A DNA stretch of 64,000 nucleotides from Sphingomonas naphthae (GCF_028607085.1 NZ_CP117411.1:1736001-1800000); one strand, 5' to 3'. Shown: positions 20,239 to 29,552, numbered from the stretch's first letter. The notes: generated by a model from the sequence alone, not told the origin. Translations and numbers: made by a program.

Positions 20239-21548
20239 CGGGGCGGGATTCCGGCGGCGGGCGGTGGCGGCAGCGGGATCGGCGCCGGGCGCGGCGGGCC
20301 GCCGGCCTGCTCGACGTTGACGGCGCGGACGTTGAGCCGCGTCTGGAGCGCGGCGCGGAAGGCGGTCGGGTCGCCCGCATAAGTGACGCGGATCATCGAG
20401 ACACCGCCCAGCGCCAGGCTGGAGGTCGAGGCCGAAGTCACACCGCCGATCGAGCGGATCGTCTGTTCGGCGGCGGCGGCGGCGGTGGCATCGGGGGTGT
20501 CGACCTGCACCGACAGGATCGACGGCGGCGCCGCGATGCTGGTGTCGGTCATCACATCCTCGGCCATGCTGCCGGCCATCAGATCGTCGGCGACATCCTC
20601 CTCGATCGTCAGCGAGGCATCGGGCTGGAGGCCGCCGCCGCGCAGCGCGTCGCCATAGAGCGCGTCGATCCGGCGCACGCCGTCGTCGAGCATCTTCGCC
20701 AGACCGTCGCTGCTGGGCGCGAACAGGCGGAAGGCGCCGACCAGCTTGGCGTCCGGCCCGTGCAGCGCATAGAATTGGCCGATCACCGGCCCGCCGGGGA
20801 AGGATCGGGTCAACCGCACCACCGGCATCACCATGTCCGCCGCGCCATATTGATCGAGCAAGGCCCGCCACTGGCCGCGACCGGGTCGGCCGACCTGCGA
20901 CGCGTTGAGCAGCAAGGGATCGGCGCCGTTGCCGACCGGGCGGATATAATCGATCGGGCTGCCGCCGGAGCGGAAGCGCGCCCACGCCCGCTGCCATTCG
21001 GTGCGCGTCTCGAAGCTCTGGCCGGTGCCGCCCGACCACATCACCGGGATCACCAGCATCGGCGCCGATCGCCGCACGCCGCCATTGTTGCCGAGCAGCT
21101 GGCCGGCGCGCGCGCGATCGAACAGCACGCCCAGCCGCGCCACGTAACGGCGGGGGGTGATATGCTCGTCCTCCACCTCGATGCCGGCGACGATGGCGTC
21201 GAGGGTCGAATCGGGCAGGCCGGGGGCGGCGGTGGCGGGCTGGCCGTTGGCGCGCGCCCACAAGAGCTTCCACGCCTTGCGCTGCGCCAGCCGCCAGCCG
21301 GCATTGCGCGCCGCATCGGCGTTGGGGCCGCTCACGTCGACCTCGACACCGCCCACTTCGAAATTGGCCGAACTGTCGATCGGCGCCACGCCGCGCTCGG
21401 CGCGTTCGAGCTGCGCCACGACGACCGCGCCGCCCGCGAGCAGCAGCCCACCGACGATAGCGGCCCCGAGGGCCTTGGGAAACGGACGGGCGGGACGAAA
21501 AGCGGCGATCACGGCTCGCCTTTTGGCGACTATGCGGTGGAAATCCAA
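20235..21548 (-). CDS. Membrane-anchored DUF2066-like protein of unknown function
   Basis: A 437-residue protein with an N-terminal hydrophobic anchor ([20 protein letters not shown]), so mostly periplasmic. The segment [20 protein letters not shown] with the following ARRKAWKLL-type helix and [18 protein letters not shown] resemble DUF2066 proteins found next to hda and purM in gammaproteobacteria. The C-terminal third ([20 protein letters not shown], then IRVTYAGDP) looks like a ferredoxin-fold repeat, ending in a Pro-rich tail. As called, the ATG leaves only 27 bp to the divergent purM; an in-frame GTG at 21510-21512 with AAGGCGAG upstream is a plausible alternative start. No catalytic motif seen. 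Confidence 0.75.
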   Translation of the reverse strand: MDFHRIVAKRRAVIAAFRPARPFPKALGAAIVGGLLLAGGAVVVAQLERAERGVAPIDSSANFEVGGVEVDVSGPNADAARNAGWRLAQRKAWKLLWARANGQPATAAPGLPDSTLDAIVAGIEVEDEHITPRRYVARLGVLFDRARAGQLLGNNGGVRRSAPMLVIPVMWSGGTGQSFETRTEWQRAWARFRSGGSPIDYIRPVGNGADPLLLNASQVGRPGRGQWRALLDQYGAADMVMPVVRLTRSFPGGPVIGQFYALHGPDAKLVGAFRLFAPSSDGLAKMLDDGVRRIDALYGDALRGGGLQPDASLTIEEDVADDLMAGSMAEDVMTDTSIAAPPSILSVQVDTPDATAAAAAEQTIRSIGGVTSASTSSLALGGVSMIRVTYAGDPTAFRAALQTRLNVRAVNVEQAGGPPRPAPIPLPPPPAAGIPPR

Positions 21549-21575
21549 GTCGCTTGTGGGCTAGGCGGCTGGGCC

Positions 21576-22667
21576 ATGTCGTCAGAGCCCTATACCTACG
21601 CCCAGGCGGGCGTCTCCATCGCCGCCGGCAATGCGCTGGTGAAGGCCATCGCCCCACTGGTCCGCGCCACCCGCCGGCCGGGGGCCGATGCCGAGATCGG
21701 CGGCTTCGGCGGCTTCTTCGATCTGAAGGCGGCGGGCTTTACCGATCCGCTGCTGGTCGCGGCCAACGACGGGGTCGGCACCAAGCTGAAGCTGGCGATC
21801 GACGCCGGCCGGCACGAGGGCGTCGGCATCGATCTGGTCGCGATGTGCGTCAACGATCTGATCGTGCAGGGCGCCGAGCCCCTGTTCTTCCTCGACTATT
21901 TCGCGACCGGCAAGCTCGACCAGGGCATCGCCGAAACGGTGATCGCGGGCATCGCCGAGGGGTGCCGCATCGCCGGCTGCGCGCTGATCGGCGGCGAGAC
22001 GGCCGAGATGCCGGGCATGTACGCGCCGGGCGACTATGACCTCGCCGGCTTCTCGGTCGGCGCAGTCGAGCGCGCGCAGGTGCTGACCGGCGACAAGGTG
22101 GCCGAGGGCGACGTGATCCTCGGCCTCGCCTCGTCGGGCGTCCATTCCAACGGCTTCTCGCTGGTGCGCCGCCTTGCCGCCGACAAGGGCTGGAAGCTGG
22201 AACGCCCGTCCCTCTTCGATCAGGACGTGCTGCTGATCGACGCGCTGCTGGCGCCGACTCGCATCTATGTGAAGAGCCTGTTGCCGCTGGTGCGCGAAGG
22301 CCGGATCGCGGCGATGGCGCACATCACCGGCGGCGGCCTGCTGGAAAATATCCCCCGCGTGCTGCCGCAGGGCCTGCACGCCACGATCGACGCCGACGCA
22401 TGGCAGCAGCCGCGCCTGATGGCCTTCCTCCAGGCGCAAGGGGCGATCGAGCCGGGCGAGATGGCGCGCACCTTCAACTGCGGGATCGGCATGGCGCTGG
22501 TGGTGAAGCCCGACGCGGCGGCCGGCGTGGCGGAGGCGCTGGAGGCGGCGGGCGAGACCGTGTTCACGATCGGCGCGATCGGCGCGGGCGAGAAGGGCTG
22601 CACGGTGCGTGGATCGGACGAGACGTGGAGCGCGCGCGGCGCTTGGACCGCAACGTTTCATGGCTGA
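21576..22667 (+). CDS. purM: Phosphoribosylformylglycinamidine cyclo-ligase (AIR synthetase)
   Basis: A 363-residue ATP-dependent cyclo-ligase that closes the imidazole ring to make aminoimidazole ribotide in purine synthesis. Conserved blocks are [15 protein letters not shown], the glycine loop [27 protein letters not shown], the Asp-rich [15 protein letters not shown], and [24 protein letters not shown] and [10 protein letters not shown] follow in the second half. The start ATG at 21576 gives the standard N-terminus. It heads a plus-strand operon (purM, purN, YjbR-like, membrane protein) and is divergent from the DUF2066-hdaA-ppk1-ppx operon. Confidence 0.97.
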   Translation: MSSEPYTYAQAGVSIAAGNALVKAIAPLVRATRRPGADAEIGGFGGFFDLKAAGFTDPLLVAANDGVGTKLKLAIDAGRHEGVGIDLVAMCVNDLIVQGAEPLFFLDYFATGKLDQGIAETVIAGIAEGCRIAGCALIGGETAEMPGMYAPGDYDLAGFSVGAVERAQVLTGDKVAEGDVILGLASSGVHSNGFSLVRRLAADKGWKLERPSLFDQDVLLIDALLAPTRIYVKSLLPLVREGRIAAMAHITGGGLLENIPRVLPQGLHATIDADAWQQPRLMAFLQAQGAIEPGEMARTFNCGIGMALVVKPDAAAGVAEALEAAGETVFTIGAIGAGEKGCTVRGSDETWSARGAWTATFHG

Positions 22668-22675
22668 GACCAGCA

Positions 22676-22761
22676 CGTCATTGCGAGCGCAGCGAAGCAA
22701 TCCAGTTCCGCCGCTTGTGGTGAGCGCGCGGCTGGATTGCTTCGCTGCGCTCGCAATGACG
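22676..22761. repeat. Perfect 29-bp inverted repeat (family F) between purM and purN
   Basis: Arms at 22676-22704 and 22733-22761 are exact reverse complements; each contains CATTGCGAGCGCAGCGAAGC. The 28-bp loop is unrelated. It occupies nearly the whole 105-bp gap between purM and purN and ends 11 bp before the purN ATG. There is no T-run, so this is a REP/MITE-like insertion in an operon rather than a terminator, though the folded RNA could affect purN expression or mRNA stability. Confidence 0.85.
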
Positions 22762-22772
22762 GATTCGGACCT

Positions 22773-23342
22773 ATGACCAAGGCCAAGCTCGCCATCCTCA
22801 TCTCCGGGCGCGGCTCGAACATGATCGCCCTCGCCGAAGCGGCGCGCGACCCCGCCTGCCCGTTCGAGATCGTTCGCGTCCTCTCCAACGATCCCGCAGC
22901 CGCCGGCCTCGCCGAAGCCGAACGGCGCGGCATCCCGATATGGGCGCACAGCCACAAGGGCCTCAAGCGCGCCGATTATGACGCGCTGCTCGACGCCGAA
23001 CTGCGCGCCGCCGGGGCCGAATATGTCGCGCTGGCGGGCTATATGCGCCTACTCTCCCCCGGCTTCGTCGCCGGCTGGGCGGGGCGGATGGTGAATATCC
23101 ACCCCTCGCTGCTGCCCGCCTACAAGGGGCTCGACACCCATAATCGCGTGCTGGCGGCGGGCGATGCCGAGCATGGTTGCACCGTCCACCTCGTCACCGC
23201 CGAACTCGACGACGGGCCGATCCTCGGCCAGGCGCGCGTGCCGGTGCTGCCGGGCGACGACGAGGAATCGCTTGCCGCCCGCGTGCTGGCGGAGGAACAT
23301 CGCCTCTATGCCCGCTGCCTCGCCGATCTCGTGAGCCGATGA
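22773..23342 (+). CDS. purN: Phosphoribosylglycinamide formyltransferase
   Basis: A 189-residue GAR transformylase using 10-formyltetrahydrofolate. The N-terminal phosphate loop LAILISGRGSNMIAL, the catalytic block MVNIHPSLLPAYKGLDTH (Asn-His pair) and CTVHLVTAELDDGPIL are all present. ATG 22773 is chosen because MTKAKLAILISG is the family start; the frame is open upstream only because it runs into the palindromic repeat. Its stop overlaps the next start as ATGA. Confidence 0.96.
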   Translation: MTKAKLAILISGRGSNMIALAEAARDPACPFEIVRVLSNDPAAAGLAEAERRGIPIWAHSHKGLKRADYDALLDAELRAAGAEYVALAGYMRLLSPGFVAGWAGRMVNIHPSLLPAYKGLDTHNRVLAAGDAEHGCTVHLVTAELDDGPILGQARVPVLPGDDEESLAARVLAEEHRLYARCLADLVSR

Positions 23343-23713
23343 GCCCGGACCCGCAAGCCGACCTCGCCCGCATCCGCGCCATCGCGCTCGCCCTCCCCCG
23401 CGCCGCCGAGCGGGTGTCGCACGGCCAGCCGGTATTCTTCATCGAGAAGGGCAAGATCTTCGCCTGGTTCCTGCACGATCATCACGGGATCGGCATCACC
23501 GCCGTCGCGGTGAAGACCGGCGGCGAGGAGGAGCAGGCGATGCTGATCGAGCAGGATCCCGACCTCTATTACCGCCCCGCCTATCTCGCGCCCTCGGGCT
23601 GGATCGGGATGCGGCTCGACGGGGCATCGACCGACTGGGAGCATGTCGCCGACCGGATCGGCCGAAGCTGGGACATGGTGGCGCCCAAGCGCCTGCTGGA
23701 GATGGGACGATGA
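23339..23713 (+). CDS. MmcQ/YjbR family protein
   Basis: A 124-residue small protein of the MmcQ/YjbR fold (CyaY-like). It shows ALALPRAAERVSHGQPVFFI, a beta-rich middle (GKIFAWFLHDHHGIGITAVA), the YYRPAYLAPSGWIGMRLD block, and a C-terminal DRIGRSWDMVAPKRLL helix, all typical of the family. Members are possible DNA-binding or ligand-binding proteins without a settled function. Overlaps with purN (ATGA) and with the following gene (ATGA) make it part of the purM operon. Confidence 0.85.
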   Translation: MSPDPQADLARIRAIALALPRAAERVSHGQPVFFIEKGKIFAWFLHDHHGIGITAVAVKTGGEEEQAMLIEQDPDLYYRPAYLAPSGWIGMRLDGASTDWEHVADRIGRSWDMVAPKRLLEMGR

Positions 23714-24390
23714 CCGACCGCGCGCCCTGGGAAAAGGAGCCGCCCCCGCCGACCCCGGTGCAGCAGGCCGAAGCGCGCGCCGAAAGGGCCGAGACCCGCG
23801 CCGAGAAACTCGCCGACAAGGCCGAGGCCGCCGCGATCCGCCGCCGCTGGATCACGCTTGGCGAGGTGCTGGCGGTGCTGGCGGTCGCGATCTCCGGCCT
23901 GACGCTCTGGAACAGCTGGTCCGAACGCACCCACAGCGAGGCGGAGAAGAGCGCGGCCGACGCCAAGGCCAGCGCGAAATCGATGCGGCTGGTGCTGAAG
24001 GCGGAGCTGGCGAAGGACAAGGCGAGCCTGACCCTGGCGCCGGCCGACATGACCCAGACGATCCAGAGCCAGACGATCTTCTTCCCCACGAAGCTGGACG
24101 TTTCGCCCGTGGAGACGACCGGCGACGCGCGGATCGAGGCGGGCTGGTTCGCCAGCGCGGCGAAGAAGGGCGATCCCCCGCACGACCGCAATCTGAAGGT
24201 GCCGATCGCGATCACGACCCGCTTCGTCAACGGTGACGGCGCGTTGGGCCAGTTGAGCGCGCTTTACCACCTCGGCTATCGGGTGGAGGGGCGGCTGTTC
24301 GGATCGTCGGTGGAGCTGACCGGTCTGTCGCTGATCGGCAGCGTGGTCGAGAAGGACGCGCAGAAGCGGATCGATGCGCTGACGAAGTAA
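23710..24390 (+). CDS. Membrane-anchored coiled-coil protein of unknown function
   Basis: A 226-residue protein I do not recognise. An N-terminal Pro-rich stretch is followed by a heptad-rich charged segment (ARAERAETRAEKLADKAEAA, about 20-40), one transmembrane helix (GEVLAVLAVAISGLTLW, about 51-67), a second Ala/Lys/Glu-rich helical region (about 75-110) and a C-terminal beta-rich domain of about 110 residues ending KRIDALTK. Topology is probably N-in with the C-domain in the periplasm. It is the last gene of the purM operon by ATGA overlap and converges on ndk. Confidence 0.7.
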   Translation: MTDRAPWEKEPPPPTPVQQAEARAERAETRAEKLADKAEAAAIRRRWITLGEVLAVLAVAISGLTLWNSWSERTHSEAEKSAADAKASAKSMRLVLKAELAKDKASLTLAPADMTQTIQSQTIFFPTKLDVSPVETTGDARIEAGWFASAAKKGDPPHDRNLKVPIAITTRFVNGDGALGQLSALYHLGYRVEGRLFGSSVELTGLSLIGSVVEKDAQKRIDALTK

Positions 24391-24403
24391 GCGCTTTGTC
24401 CGC

Positions 24404-24514
24404 CGTCACCCCAGACTTGTTCCGGGGTCCACCGGGCGGCGGGGCACGTCTGTGAAATTCCGGCCCAAGCGACTGGGGGCCGGTGGACCCCGGCACGAGG
24501 CCGGGGTGACGGAT
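24404..24514. repeat. Long imperfect palindrome (family C-like, CCGTCACCCC...GGGGTGACGG) between convergent genes
   Basis: The left half CCGTCACCCCAGACTTGTTC continues into CCGGGGTCCACCGG. The right half CCGGTGGACCCCGGCACGAG continues into GCCGGGGTGACGG. The outer arms pair over about 30 bp with a few mismatches. It fills the gap between the end of the membrane-protein gene and ndk. Confidence 0.75.
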
Positions 24515-24549
24515 GGGGGTTATGCCTCGGCAGCCCCCACCCTGTCGGT

Positions 24550-24972
24550 TCAGCCGACAATCTCTTCCGGCTTGAAGAAGTAGGCGATCTCGATCGCCGC
24601 ATTCTCCGCGCTGTCCGAACCATGGACCGAGTTCGCCTCGATCGATTCGGCATAGGTCTTGCGGATGGTGCCCTCGTCGGCGTTGGCCGGGTTGGTGGCG
24701 CCCATCACGGTGCGGTTGGCGAGAACGGCGTCCTCCCCCTCGAGCACCTGCACGACGACCGGGCCGGAGATCATGAAGCTGACCAGATCGTTGAAGAACG
24801 GCCGCTCGCTGTGGACGGCGTAGAAGCCCTCGGCCTGTTCCTTGGTCATGTGGATGCGCTTGGACGCGACGATCCGCAGGCCGGCATCCTCCAGCATCTT
24901 GGTGACGCCGCCGGTCAGGTTGCGACGGGTCGCATCGGGCTTGATGATCGAAAAGGTGCGTTCGGTCGTCAT
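24550..24972 (-). CDS. ndk: Nucleoside diphosphate kinase
   Basis: A 140-residue NDK that balances NTP pools through a phosphohistidine. It begins [17 protein letters not shown] with the substrate-binding Lys. It has [20 protein letters not shown], and the active site [12 protein letters not shown] with the catalytic His at about residue 117. It stands alone on the minus strand between a repeat at its 3' side and another repeat upstream (25075-25161). It is full length for the family. Confidence 0.97.
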   Translation of the reverse strand: MTTERTFSIIKPDATRRNLTGGVTKMLEDAGLRIVASKRIHMTKEQAEGFYAVHSERPFFNDLVSFMISGPVVVQVLEGEDAVLANRTVMGATNPANADEGTIRKTYAESIEANSVHGSDSAENAAIEIAYFFKPEEIVG

Positions 24973-25074
24973 GGCCGAGCGGTCTCCGTGTTATGGTGTG
25001 TGGATGGGCGCGCCACTAGGCGGGGGGCGGCGATTATGCAAGCACGGTGGTGGGTGGCGCTGGGCAAACGAAGC

Positions 25075-25161
25075 GTCGCCCCGGCGCAGGCCGGGGCCTC
25101 AGGTGGCCGCCACGACCGTCGCCCCAAGCCTGCCGAGGCCCCGGCCTGCGCCGGGGCGACC
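25075..25161. repeat. Palindromic repeat (family C, GTCGCCCCGGCGCAGGCCGG...)
   Basis: Starts CGTCGCCCCGGCGCAGGCCG, continues through a central CGTCGCCCCAAGCCTGCCGA block and ends GGCCTGCGCCGGGGCGAC. Close copies lie at 41297-41383 and 54961-55049. It occupies the 197-bp space between ndk and holC; nothing else is recognisable there. Confidence 0.8.
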
Positions 25162-25169
25162 ATCAGATT

Positions 25170-25607
25170 TCACGCCACTTTGACCCACTTACCGCCGTCC
25201 TGCCGCCAGAAATTGCGCGTCACCCCCTCGCGATCCTTCAGCGTCCGCCACGCCGCCCGCGCCGCGTCTACGGTGGCTTCATCGAAGAAATGAAAAGCGC
25301 GCTCGAAGCCCAGCGCCGCTTCCCGCCAGATGCCGTCGGCCAGCGCGACCGATTTCGCCTCGTTGGTCGGCACCACATCGTCCGCGATCAGGATCGGCTG
25401 GCGCGTCTCCCCCGCCCCGCCGGCGCGGCCGTGGGGGACGAAGGCGGCGGGGTCATGATCCCACAGGAAACTGTCGATCCGCCGCGCCAGCGTCTCGTCC
25501 GCCGCGACGACGAGCAGCCGTCCGCCCTGCCCGGTCACCCGCTCGGCGATGCGCAGCAGGATGCGTTCGACCGGGTCGCGGGTCAGTTCGTAGAGATCGA
25601 CCTGCAT
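25170..25607 (-). CDS. holC: DNA polymerase III chi subunit
   Basis: A 145-residue clamp-loader accessory subunit that connects the replicase to SSB. It has the HolC pattern: an N-terminal VDLYELTRDPVERILLRI, GGRLLVVAADETLARRIDSF around 28-47, the conserved SFLWDHDPAAFVPHG, and PILIADDVVPTNEA. The end of the protein (WRTLKDREGVTRNFWRQDGG) is typical of alphaproteobacterial members. It lies 24 bp downstream of pepA, the holC-pepA arrangement common in proteobacteria. Confidence 0.93.
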   Translation of the reverse strand: MQVDLYELTRDPVERILLRIAERVTGQGGRLLVVAADETLARRIDSFLWDHDPAAFVPHGRAGGAGETRQPILIADDVVPTNEAKSVALADGIWREAALGFERAFHFFDEATVDAARAAWRTLKDREGVTRNFWRQDGGKWVKVA

Positions 25608-25631
25608 GGGCGCCCCCCCGCCGCCTCTCGC

Positions 25632-27056
25632 TTATCGCTCGAAATTGTCGGCGATGAAGCGGTCGAGCAGGCGCACGCCATAGCCCGTCGCGCCCTTTTC
25701 GAAGAACGTGCCCGGCTTCGACGACCAGACCATGCCGGCGATGTCGAGATGCGCCCAGCGCACGCCTTCGTCGACGTAGCGCTTGATGAATTGCGCCGCC
25801 GTGATCGATCCGCCCTCGCGCGGGCCGACATTCTTCATGTCGGCGATCGGCGAGTCGATCATCTTGTCGAACGCATCCGCCATCGGCATCCGCCACAAGG
25901 GCTCGCCCACCGCCGTCGCGGCCGCCGTCAGCTCGGCCGCCAGCGAATCGTCGTTGGAGAAGATGCCGCCGAACTCATGGCCGAGCGAGATGATCATCGC
26001 CCCGGTCAAGGTCGCCAGATCGACGATCGTCTTGGGGGCGAAGCGCTTCTGCGTCCAGGTGATCGCGTCGCACAGCACCAGCCGGCCCTCGGCATCGGTG
26101 TTGATGACCTCGACGGTCTGGCCCGACATGGTGGTGACCACGTCGCCCGGCCGCTGCGCGCCGCCCGAGGGCATGTTCTCGACCAGGCCGCAGATGCCGA
26201 CGACATGCGCCTTGGCCTTGCGCCTGGCGAGCGCCAGCATCGTACCGGCGACGGCGCCCGCGCCGCCCATGTCCCACTTCATATCCTCCATGCCGGCGGG
26301 CGGCTTGAGCGAGATGCCGCCGGTGTCGAAGGTGACGCCCTTGCCGACCAGCGCGACCGGCTCCCTCGTGCCGCCGCTGCCGTCATATTTCATCACGAGA
26401 AGCTGCGCCTCGCGGTCCGATCCCTGCGACACGCCCAAAAGCGCGCCCATGCCGGCTTCGCGCATCTCGGCCTCGCCCAGCACCTCGATCTCGACGCCGG
26501 TGCCCTCCAGCGCCGCTTTGGCGCGGGCGACGAAGCTCTCGGGATAGATGATGTTGGCCGGCTCGGCGACCAGCGTGCGGGTGAAGGCGACGCCCTCCGA
26601 CACGCCCGCGCCATCGGCCCAGGCGGCCTCCGCCCCCTCGCCCGCGCCCACGATCGTCAGCGTCCTGAGCGTCGGCCTGGCCTCTTCGGCCAGCTTGGTG
26701 CGATAGACGTCGTGCCGCCACGAGCGCAGCCGCGCCGCCAGCGCCACCCGAGCCGCGAAGGCCGGCTTGTCTTCGATCGCGAGGCCCGACAGATCGACAG
26801 CCGCCGCAACCGTGCCCGAGGCGAGCAGCCGGGCCACCAGCGCCGACCCCAATTTGTCCGCCGCCGCCAGATCGCCCTCGCCCACGCCGATCGTCAGCGT
26901 GCGCGCGTCACCGGCCAGCGTGTCCAGCATCGTGCCGGGCTTGCCGGCGAAGCGGAACGCCGCGGCGCCCGGAAGGGCGGCGGCGTCGGCGGCCAGGACC
27001 GGGCGGATCGCCACGGCGTCCGCGGGAAGGGTATCGGCGAATAGGATGTCGATCAA
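25632..27056 (-). CDS. pepA: Leucyl aminopeptidase (M17 family)
   Basis: A 474-residue cytosolic M17 aminopeptidase. The N-terminal macro-like domain is divergent. The C-terminal catalytic domain shows the metal-binding KGVTFDTGGISLKPP (Lys and Asp ligands), MKWDMGGAGAV, the signature NTDAEGRLVLCD (Asp/Glu ligands and Arg), and DLATLTGAMIISLG. It is full length for the family. It is divergent from lptD with 180 bp between the starts, and followed by holC. Confidence 0.95.
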   Translation of the reverse strand: MIDILFADTLPADAVAIRPVLAADAAALPGAAAFRFAGKPGTMLDTLAGDARTLTIGVGEGDLAAADKLGSALVARLLASGTVAAAVDLSGLAIEDKPAFAARVALAARLRSWRHDVYRTKLAEEARPTLRTLTIVGAGEGAEAAWADGAGVSEGVAFTRTLVAEPANIIYPESFVARAKAALEGTGVEIEVLGEAEMREAGMGALLGVSQGSDREAQLLVMKYDGSGGTREPVALVGKGVTFDTGGISLKPPAGMEDMKWDMGGAGAVAGTMLALARRKAKAHVVGICGLVENMPSGGAQRPGDVVTTMSGQTVEVINTDAEGRLVLCDAITWTQKRFAPKTIVDLATLTGAMIISLGHEFGGIFSNDDSLAAELTAAATAVGEPLWRMPMADAFDKMIDSPIADMKNVGPREGGSITAAQFIKRYVDEGVRWAHLDIAGMVWSSKPGTFFEKGATGYGVRLLDRFIADNFER

Positions 27057-27236
27057 AGCTCACGGTCCTTTGGGTGAAGGCGAACGACCAATGTAGGACG
27101 AGGGGGCGGGAGGATCGACCCCCTTTCGCGTTCCTCCGTTCACCGCCCGCCCGTTGCAGCGCAGCGCGCGCTGGGATAGGCGATGAAGTTCATGGGGGAC
27201 GGGGCGTTGGCCCCGGCGTGCCGCCGGGAGTGACGT

Positions 27237-29516
27237 TTGCCGACCAATCCGTTCCTGTTGCTGACGGCGCTCCCCCTCGTGCTGGCGATGGCCGACCCCG
27301 CCTTCGCGCAGGCGCCCGCCGCCCCGGCGCTGGGCGAGGCTCGCCCTAACCTTCAGACGCCCGCCATCGCCCTGCCCGAAACGTCCGGCGCGCCCACCCC
27401 GGCCAACGACGAGGAGGTCACCTTCTCCTCGGCGACGCTCGATTACGCCAGCGACGACGATATCGTCACCGCCACCGGCGACGTGCGGATGGTGCGCGCC
27501 GGCAGCCGGCTGCGCGCCGACAAGGTGGTGTGGAACCGCAAGACCGGCCAGGTCACCGCCAACGGCAATGTCGCGGTGGTGAACCCCGGCGGTGACAAGC
27601 TGTATGGCGATTCGATCGAGCTGACCGACACGCTGAAGGACGGCGTGATCGCCAACCTGCTGCTCGTGCTGGACGACGGCGGCCGCCTCGCCGCGCGCAA
27701 GGGCACGCGCGCCAACGGCGTCTCGACGCTCCAGAACGCCGCCTACACCGCCTGCCGCGTGGTCGATTCGGATGGCTGCCCCAAGGTGCCGGTGTGGCAG
27801 ATCACCGCGCTGCGCGTGGTCCACGATCCGACCAAGCATCGCGTGTCCTACAAGGACGCGCGCTTCGTGCTGTTCGGCATGCCGATCCTGTGGCTGCCGA
27901 CCTTCTCGCACCCGGACGGCAGCGGGCAGCAGGGCAATTCGGGCCTGCTGGTGCCGAACCTTTCCTACAACCGTACCAACGGGTTGGAGGTCGCCCTTCC
28001 TTATTATTATAAGTTCGGGCCGAACGGCGACCTGACGGTCACGCCGCACGTCTACACCGCCGTGCTGCCCGCGCTGGAGTTCAAATATCGCCGGCTGACC
28101 AGCATCGGTGCCTATCAGATCAGCGGCATCGGCACGCAAAGCTCCAAGCTGCCGATCGGCGCGCCGGCCACGCAGGATTCGGACAAGGCGTTCCGTGGCT
28201 ATCTCAACGCCAACGGCCGCTTCCAGTTCGGCCCCAACTGGACGGTCACCGCCGTCGGCCGGGTGACGACCGACCGCACCTTCCTGCGCCGCTACGACAT
28301 CACCGGCGAGGATCGGCTGCGCTCCACCGTGCAGGTCGAGCGGGTCGATGCCGACAGCTATCTGCGGATCGCCGGCTGGGCGGTGCAGACCCTGCGCGCC
28401 GTGGGCAGCCAGGGGCAGCAGCCCTTCGCCCTGCCCGCGATCGATTATCGCCGCCGCATCGACGAGACCTTGCTCGGCGGCCACATCGACCTGCAAGGCA
28501 ACAGCCTCGCCCTGATCCGCACCGAGGGGCAGGATACCCAGCGCGCCTTCGCCGCCGCCATGTGGACCCGCGACATGCTGACCGGCATGGGCCAGATGGT
28601 CAGCTTCACCGGCTATGCGCGCGGCGACGTCTATCACACGAGCGACACGCTCTCGACCGCGACGGTCGCCTATCGCGGCGACAAGGGCTGGACGACGCGC
28701 GGCATCGCCGCCGCCGCCGCCGACGTGCGCTGGCCCTTCATCGGCACGCTCTTCGGCGGCACGCAGCGCATCACCCCACGCTTCCAGCTGGTCGCGACCC
28801 CCGGCACGCCCAATCTGCGCATCCCCAACGAGGACGCCCGCGCGGTCGATCTGGAGGATTCGAACCTCTTCGCGCTCAACCGCTTCAACGGCTATGACCG
28901 CTGGGAGGACAGCAGCCGCGCGACATACGGCTTCGAATGGAATTACGACCGGCCCGGCGTCGCCATCCGGGGCGTGATCGGCCAGAGCTATCGCCTTCAG
29001 GCGCGGCAGGACATCCTCTCGCAGGGCACCGGCCTGTCGGATCGCTGGTCGGATTATGTCGGCCGCGTCTCCGTCCGCTACGGCACCTTCCTCGAGCTGA
29101 CCGAGCGGTTCCGGCTCGACAAGAACGGCCTGAAGGTGCGTCGCAACGAGATCGACGCCACGATCGGCTCGCGCGCCACCTATTTCACGGCGGGCTATCT
29201 GCGCCTCAACCGCAACATCCTCTCCTCGATCGAGGATCTGCGCGATCATGAGGAAATCCGCGTCGGCGCGCGGGTGAAGGTCGCGCGCTTCTGGTCGATC
29301 TTCGGGTCGACGGTGGTCGACCTGACCGGGCGCAACGACGATCCCGTCGCCAACACCGACGGGTTCGAGCCGTTCCGCCATCGCCTCGGCATCCTCTATT
29401 CGGACGATTGCCTCGATCTCGGCATCACCTGGAAGCGGGACTATTTCCGCACCGGCGACGCGCGCGGCGGCAACGCCTTCCTGTTGAAGCTGGCGTTCAA
29501 GAACATCGGCCGCTAA
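27237..29516 (+). CDS. lptD: LPS-assembly protein LptD (outer-membrane beta-barrel)
   Basis: A 759-residue outer-membrane translocon. After a signal peptide (LLTALPLVLAMADPAFAQ), an OstA/LptA-like jellyroll at about 60-150 contains VTATGDVRMVRAGSRLRADK and TANGNVAVVNPGGDKLYG. The remaining about 550 residues form the LptD barrel with alternating aromatic beta-strands and a C-terminal LKLAFKNIGR strand. Cysteines occur in YTACRVVDSDGC and near the C-terminus in YSDDCLDLG, fitting disulfide-dependent maturation. The start is a TTG at 27237 with GGGAG six bases upstream; an in-frame stop two codons upstream excludes earlier starts. It heads the lptD-surA-pdxA-rsmA operon. Confidence 0.93.
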   Translation: MPTNPFLLLTALPLVLAMADPAFAQAPAAPALGEARPNLQTPAIALPETSGAPTPANDEEVTFSSATLDYASDDDIVTATGDVRMVRAGSRLRADKVVWNRKTGQVTANGNVAVVNPGGDKLYGDSIELTDTLKDGVIANLLLVLDDGGRLAARKGTRANGVSTLQNAAYTACRVVDSDGCPKVPVWQITALRVVHDPTKHRVSYKDARFVLFGMPILWLPTFSHPDGSGQQGNSGLLVPNLSYNRTNGLEVALPYYYKFGPNGDLTVTPHVYTAVLPALEFKYRRLTSIGAYQISGIGTQSSKLPIGAPATQDSDKAFRGYLNANGRFQFGPNWTVTAVGRVTTDRTFLRRYDITGEDRLRSTVQVERVDADSYLRIAGWAVQTLRAVGSQGQQPFALPAIDYRRRIDETLLGGHIDLQGNSLALIRTEGQDTQRAFAAAMWTRDMLTGMGQMVSFTGYARGDVYHTSDTLSTATVAYRGDKGWTTRGIAAAAADVRWPFIGTLFGGTQRITPRFQLVATPGTPNLRIPNEDARAVDLEDSNLFALNRFNGYDRWEDSSRATYGFEWNYDRPGVAIRGVIGQSYRLQARQDILSQGTGLSDRWSDYVGRVSVRYGTFLELTERFRLDKNGLKVRRNEIDATIGSRATYFTAGYLRLNRNILSSIEDLRDHEEIRVGARVKVARFWSIFGSTVVDLTGRNDDPVANTDGFEPFRHRLGILYSDDCLDLGITWKRDYFRTGDARGGNAFLLKLAFKNIGR

Positions 29517-29530
29517 GCCGGCATTCAGGC

Positions 29531-29552
29531 GCCCGCGCGTAGCGGGCATTTT
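29531..29552 (+). terminator. Short hairpin with T-rich tail between lptD and surA (weak)
   Basis: GCCCGC pairs with GCGGGC over a GCGTA loop and is followed by ATTTTC. The 6-bp stem and short T tract are marginal, so partial attenuation after lptD is possible but not shown. Confidence 0.3.

Noticed and set aside
22676-22761. Palindrome considered as a rho-independent terminator after purM
   Set aside because: No T-run follows either arm, and purN continues the operon 11 bp later.
23710-24390. Coiled-coil membrane protein considered as a toxin or chemoreceptor fragment
   Set aside because: No HAMP, signalling hairpin or toxin motif; coiled coil plus one helix alone is not enough.
25047-27044. 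665-codon plus-strand frame opposite holC and pepA
   Set aside because: Antisense to two well-supported genes and composed of Arg/His/Asp-rich sequence.
27060-29549. 829-codon minus-strand frame opposite lptD
   Set aside because: Shadow of lptD; no domain motifs, and lptD has signal peptide, OstA domain and barrel.
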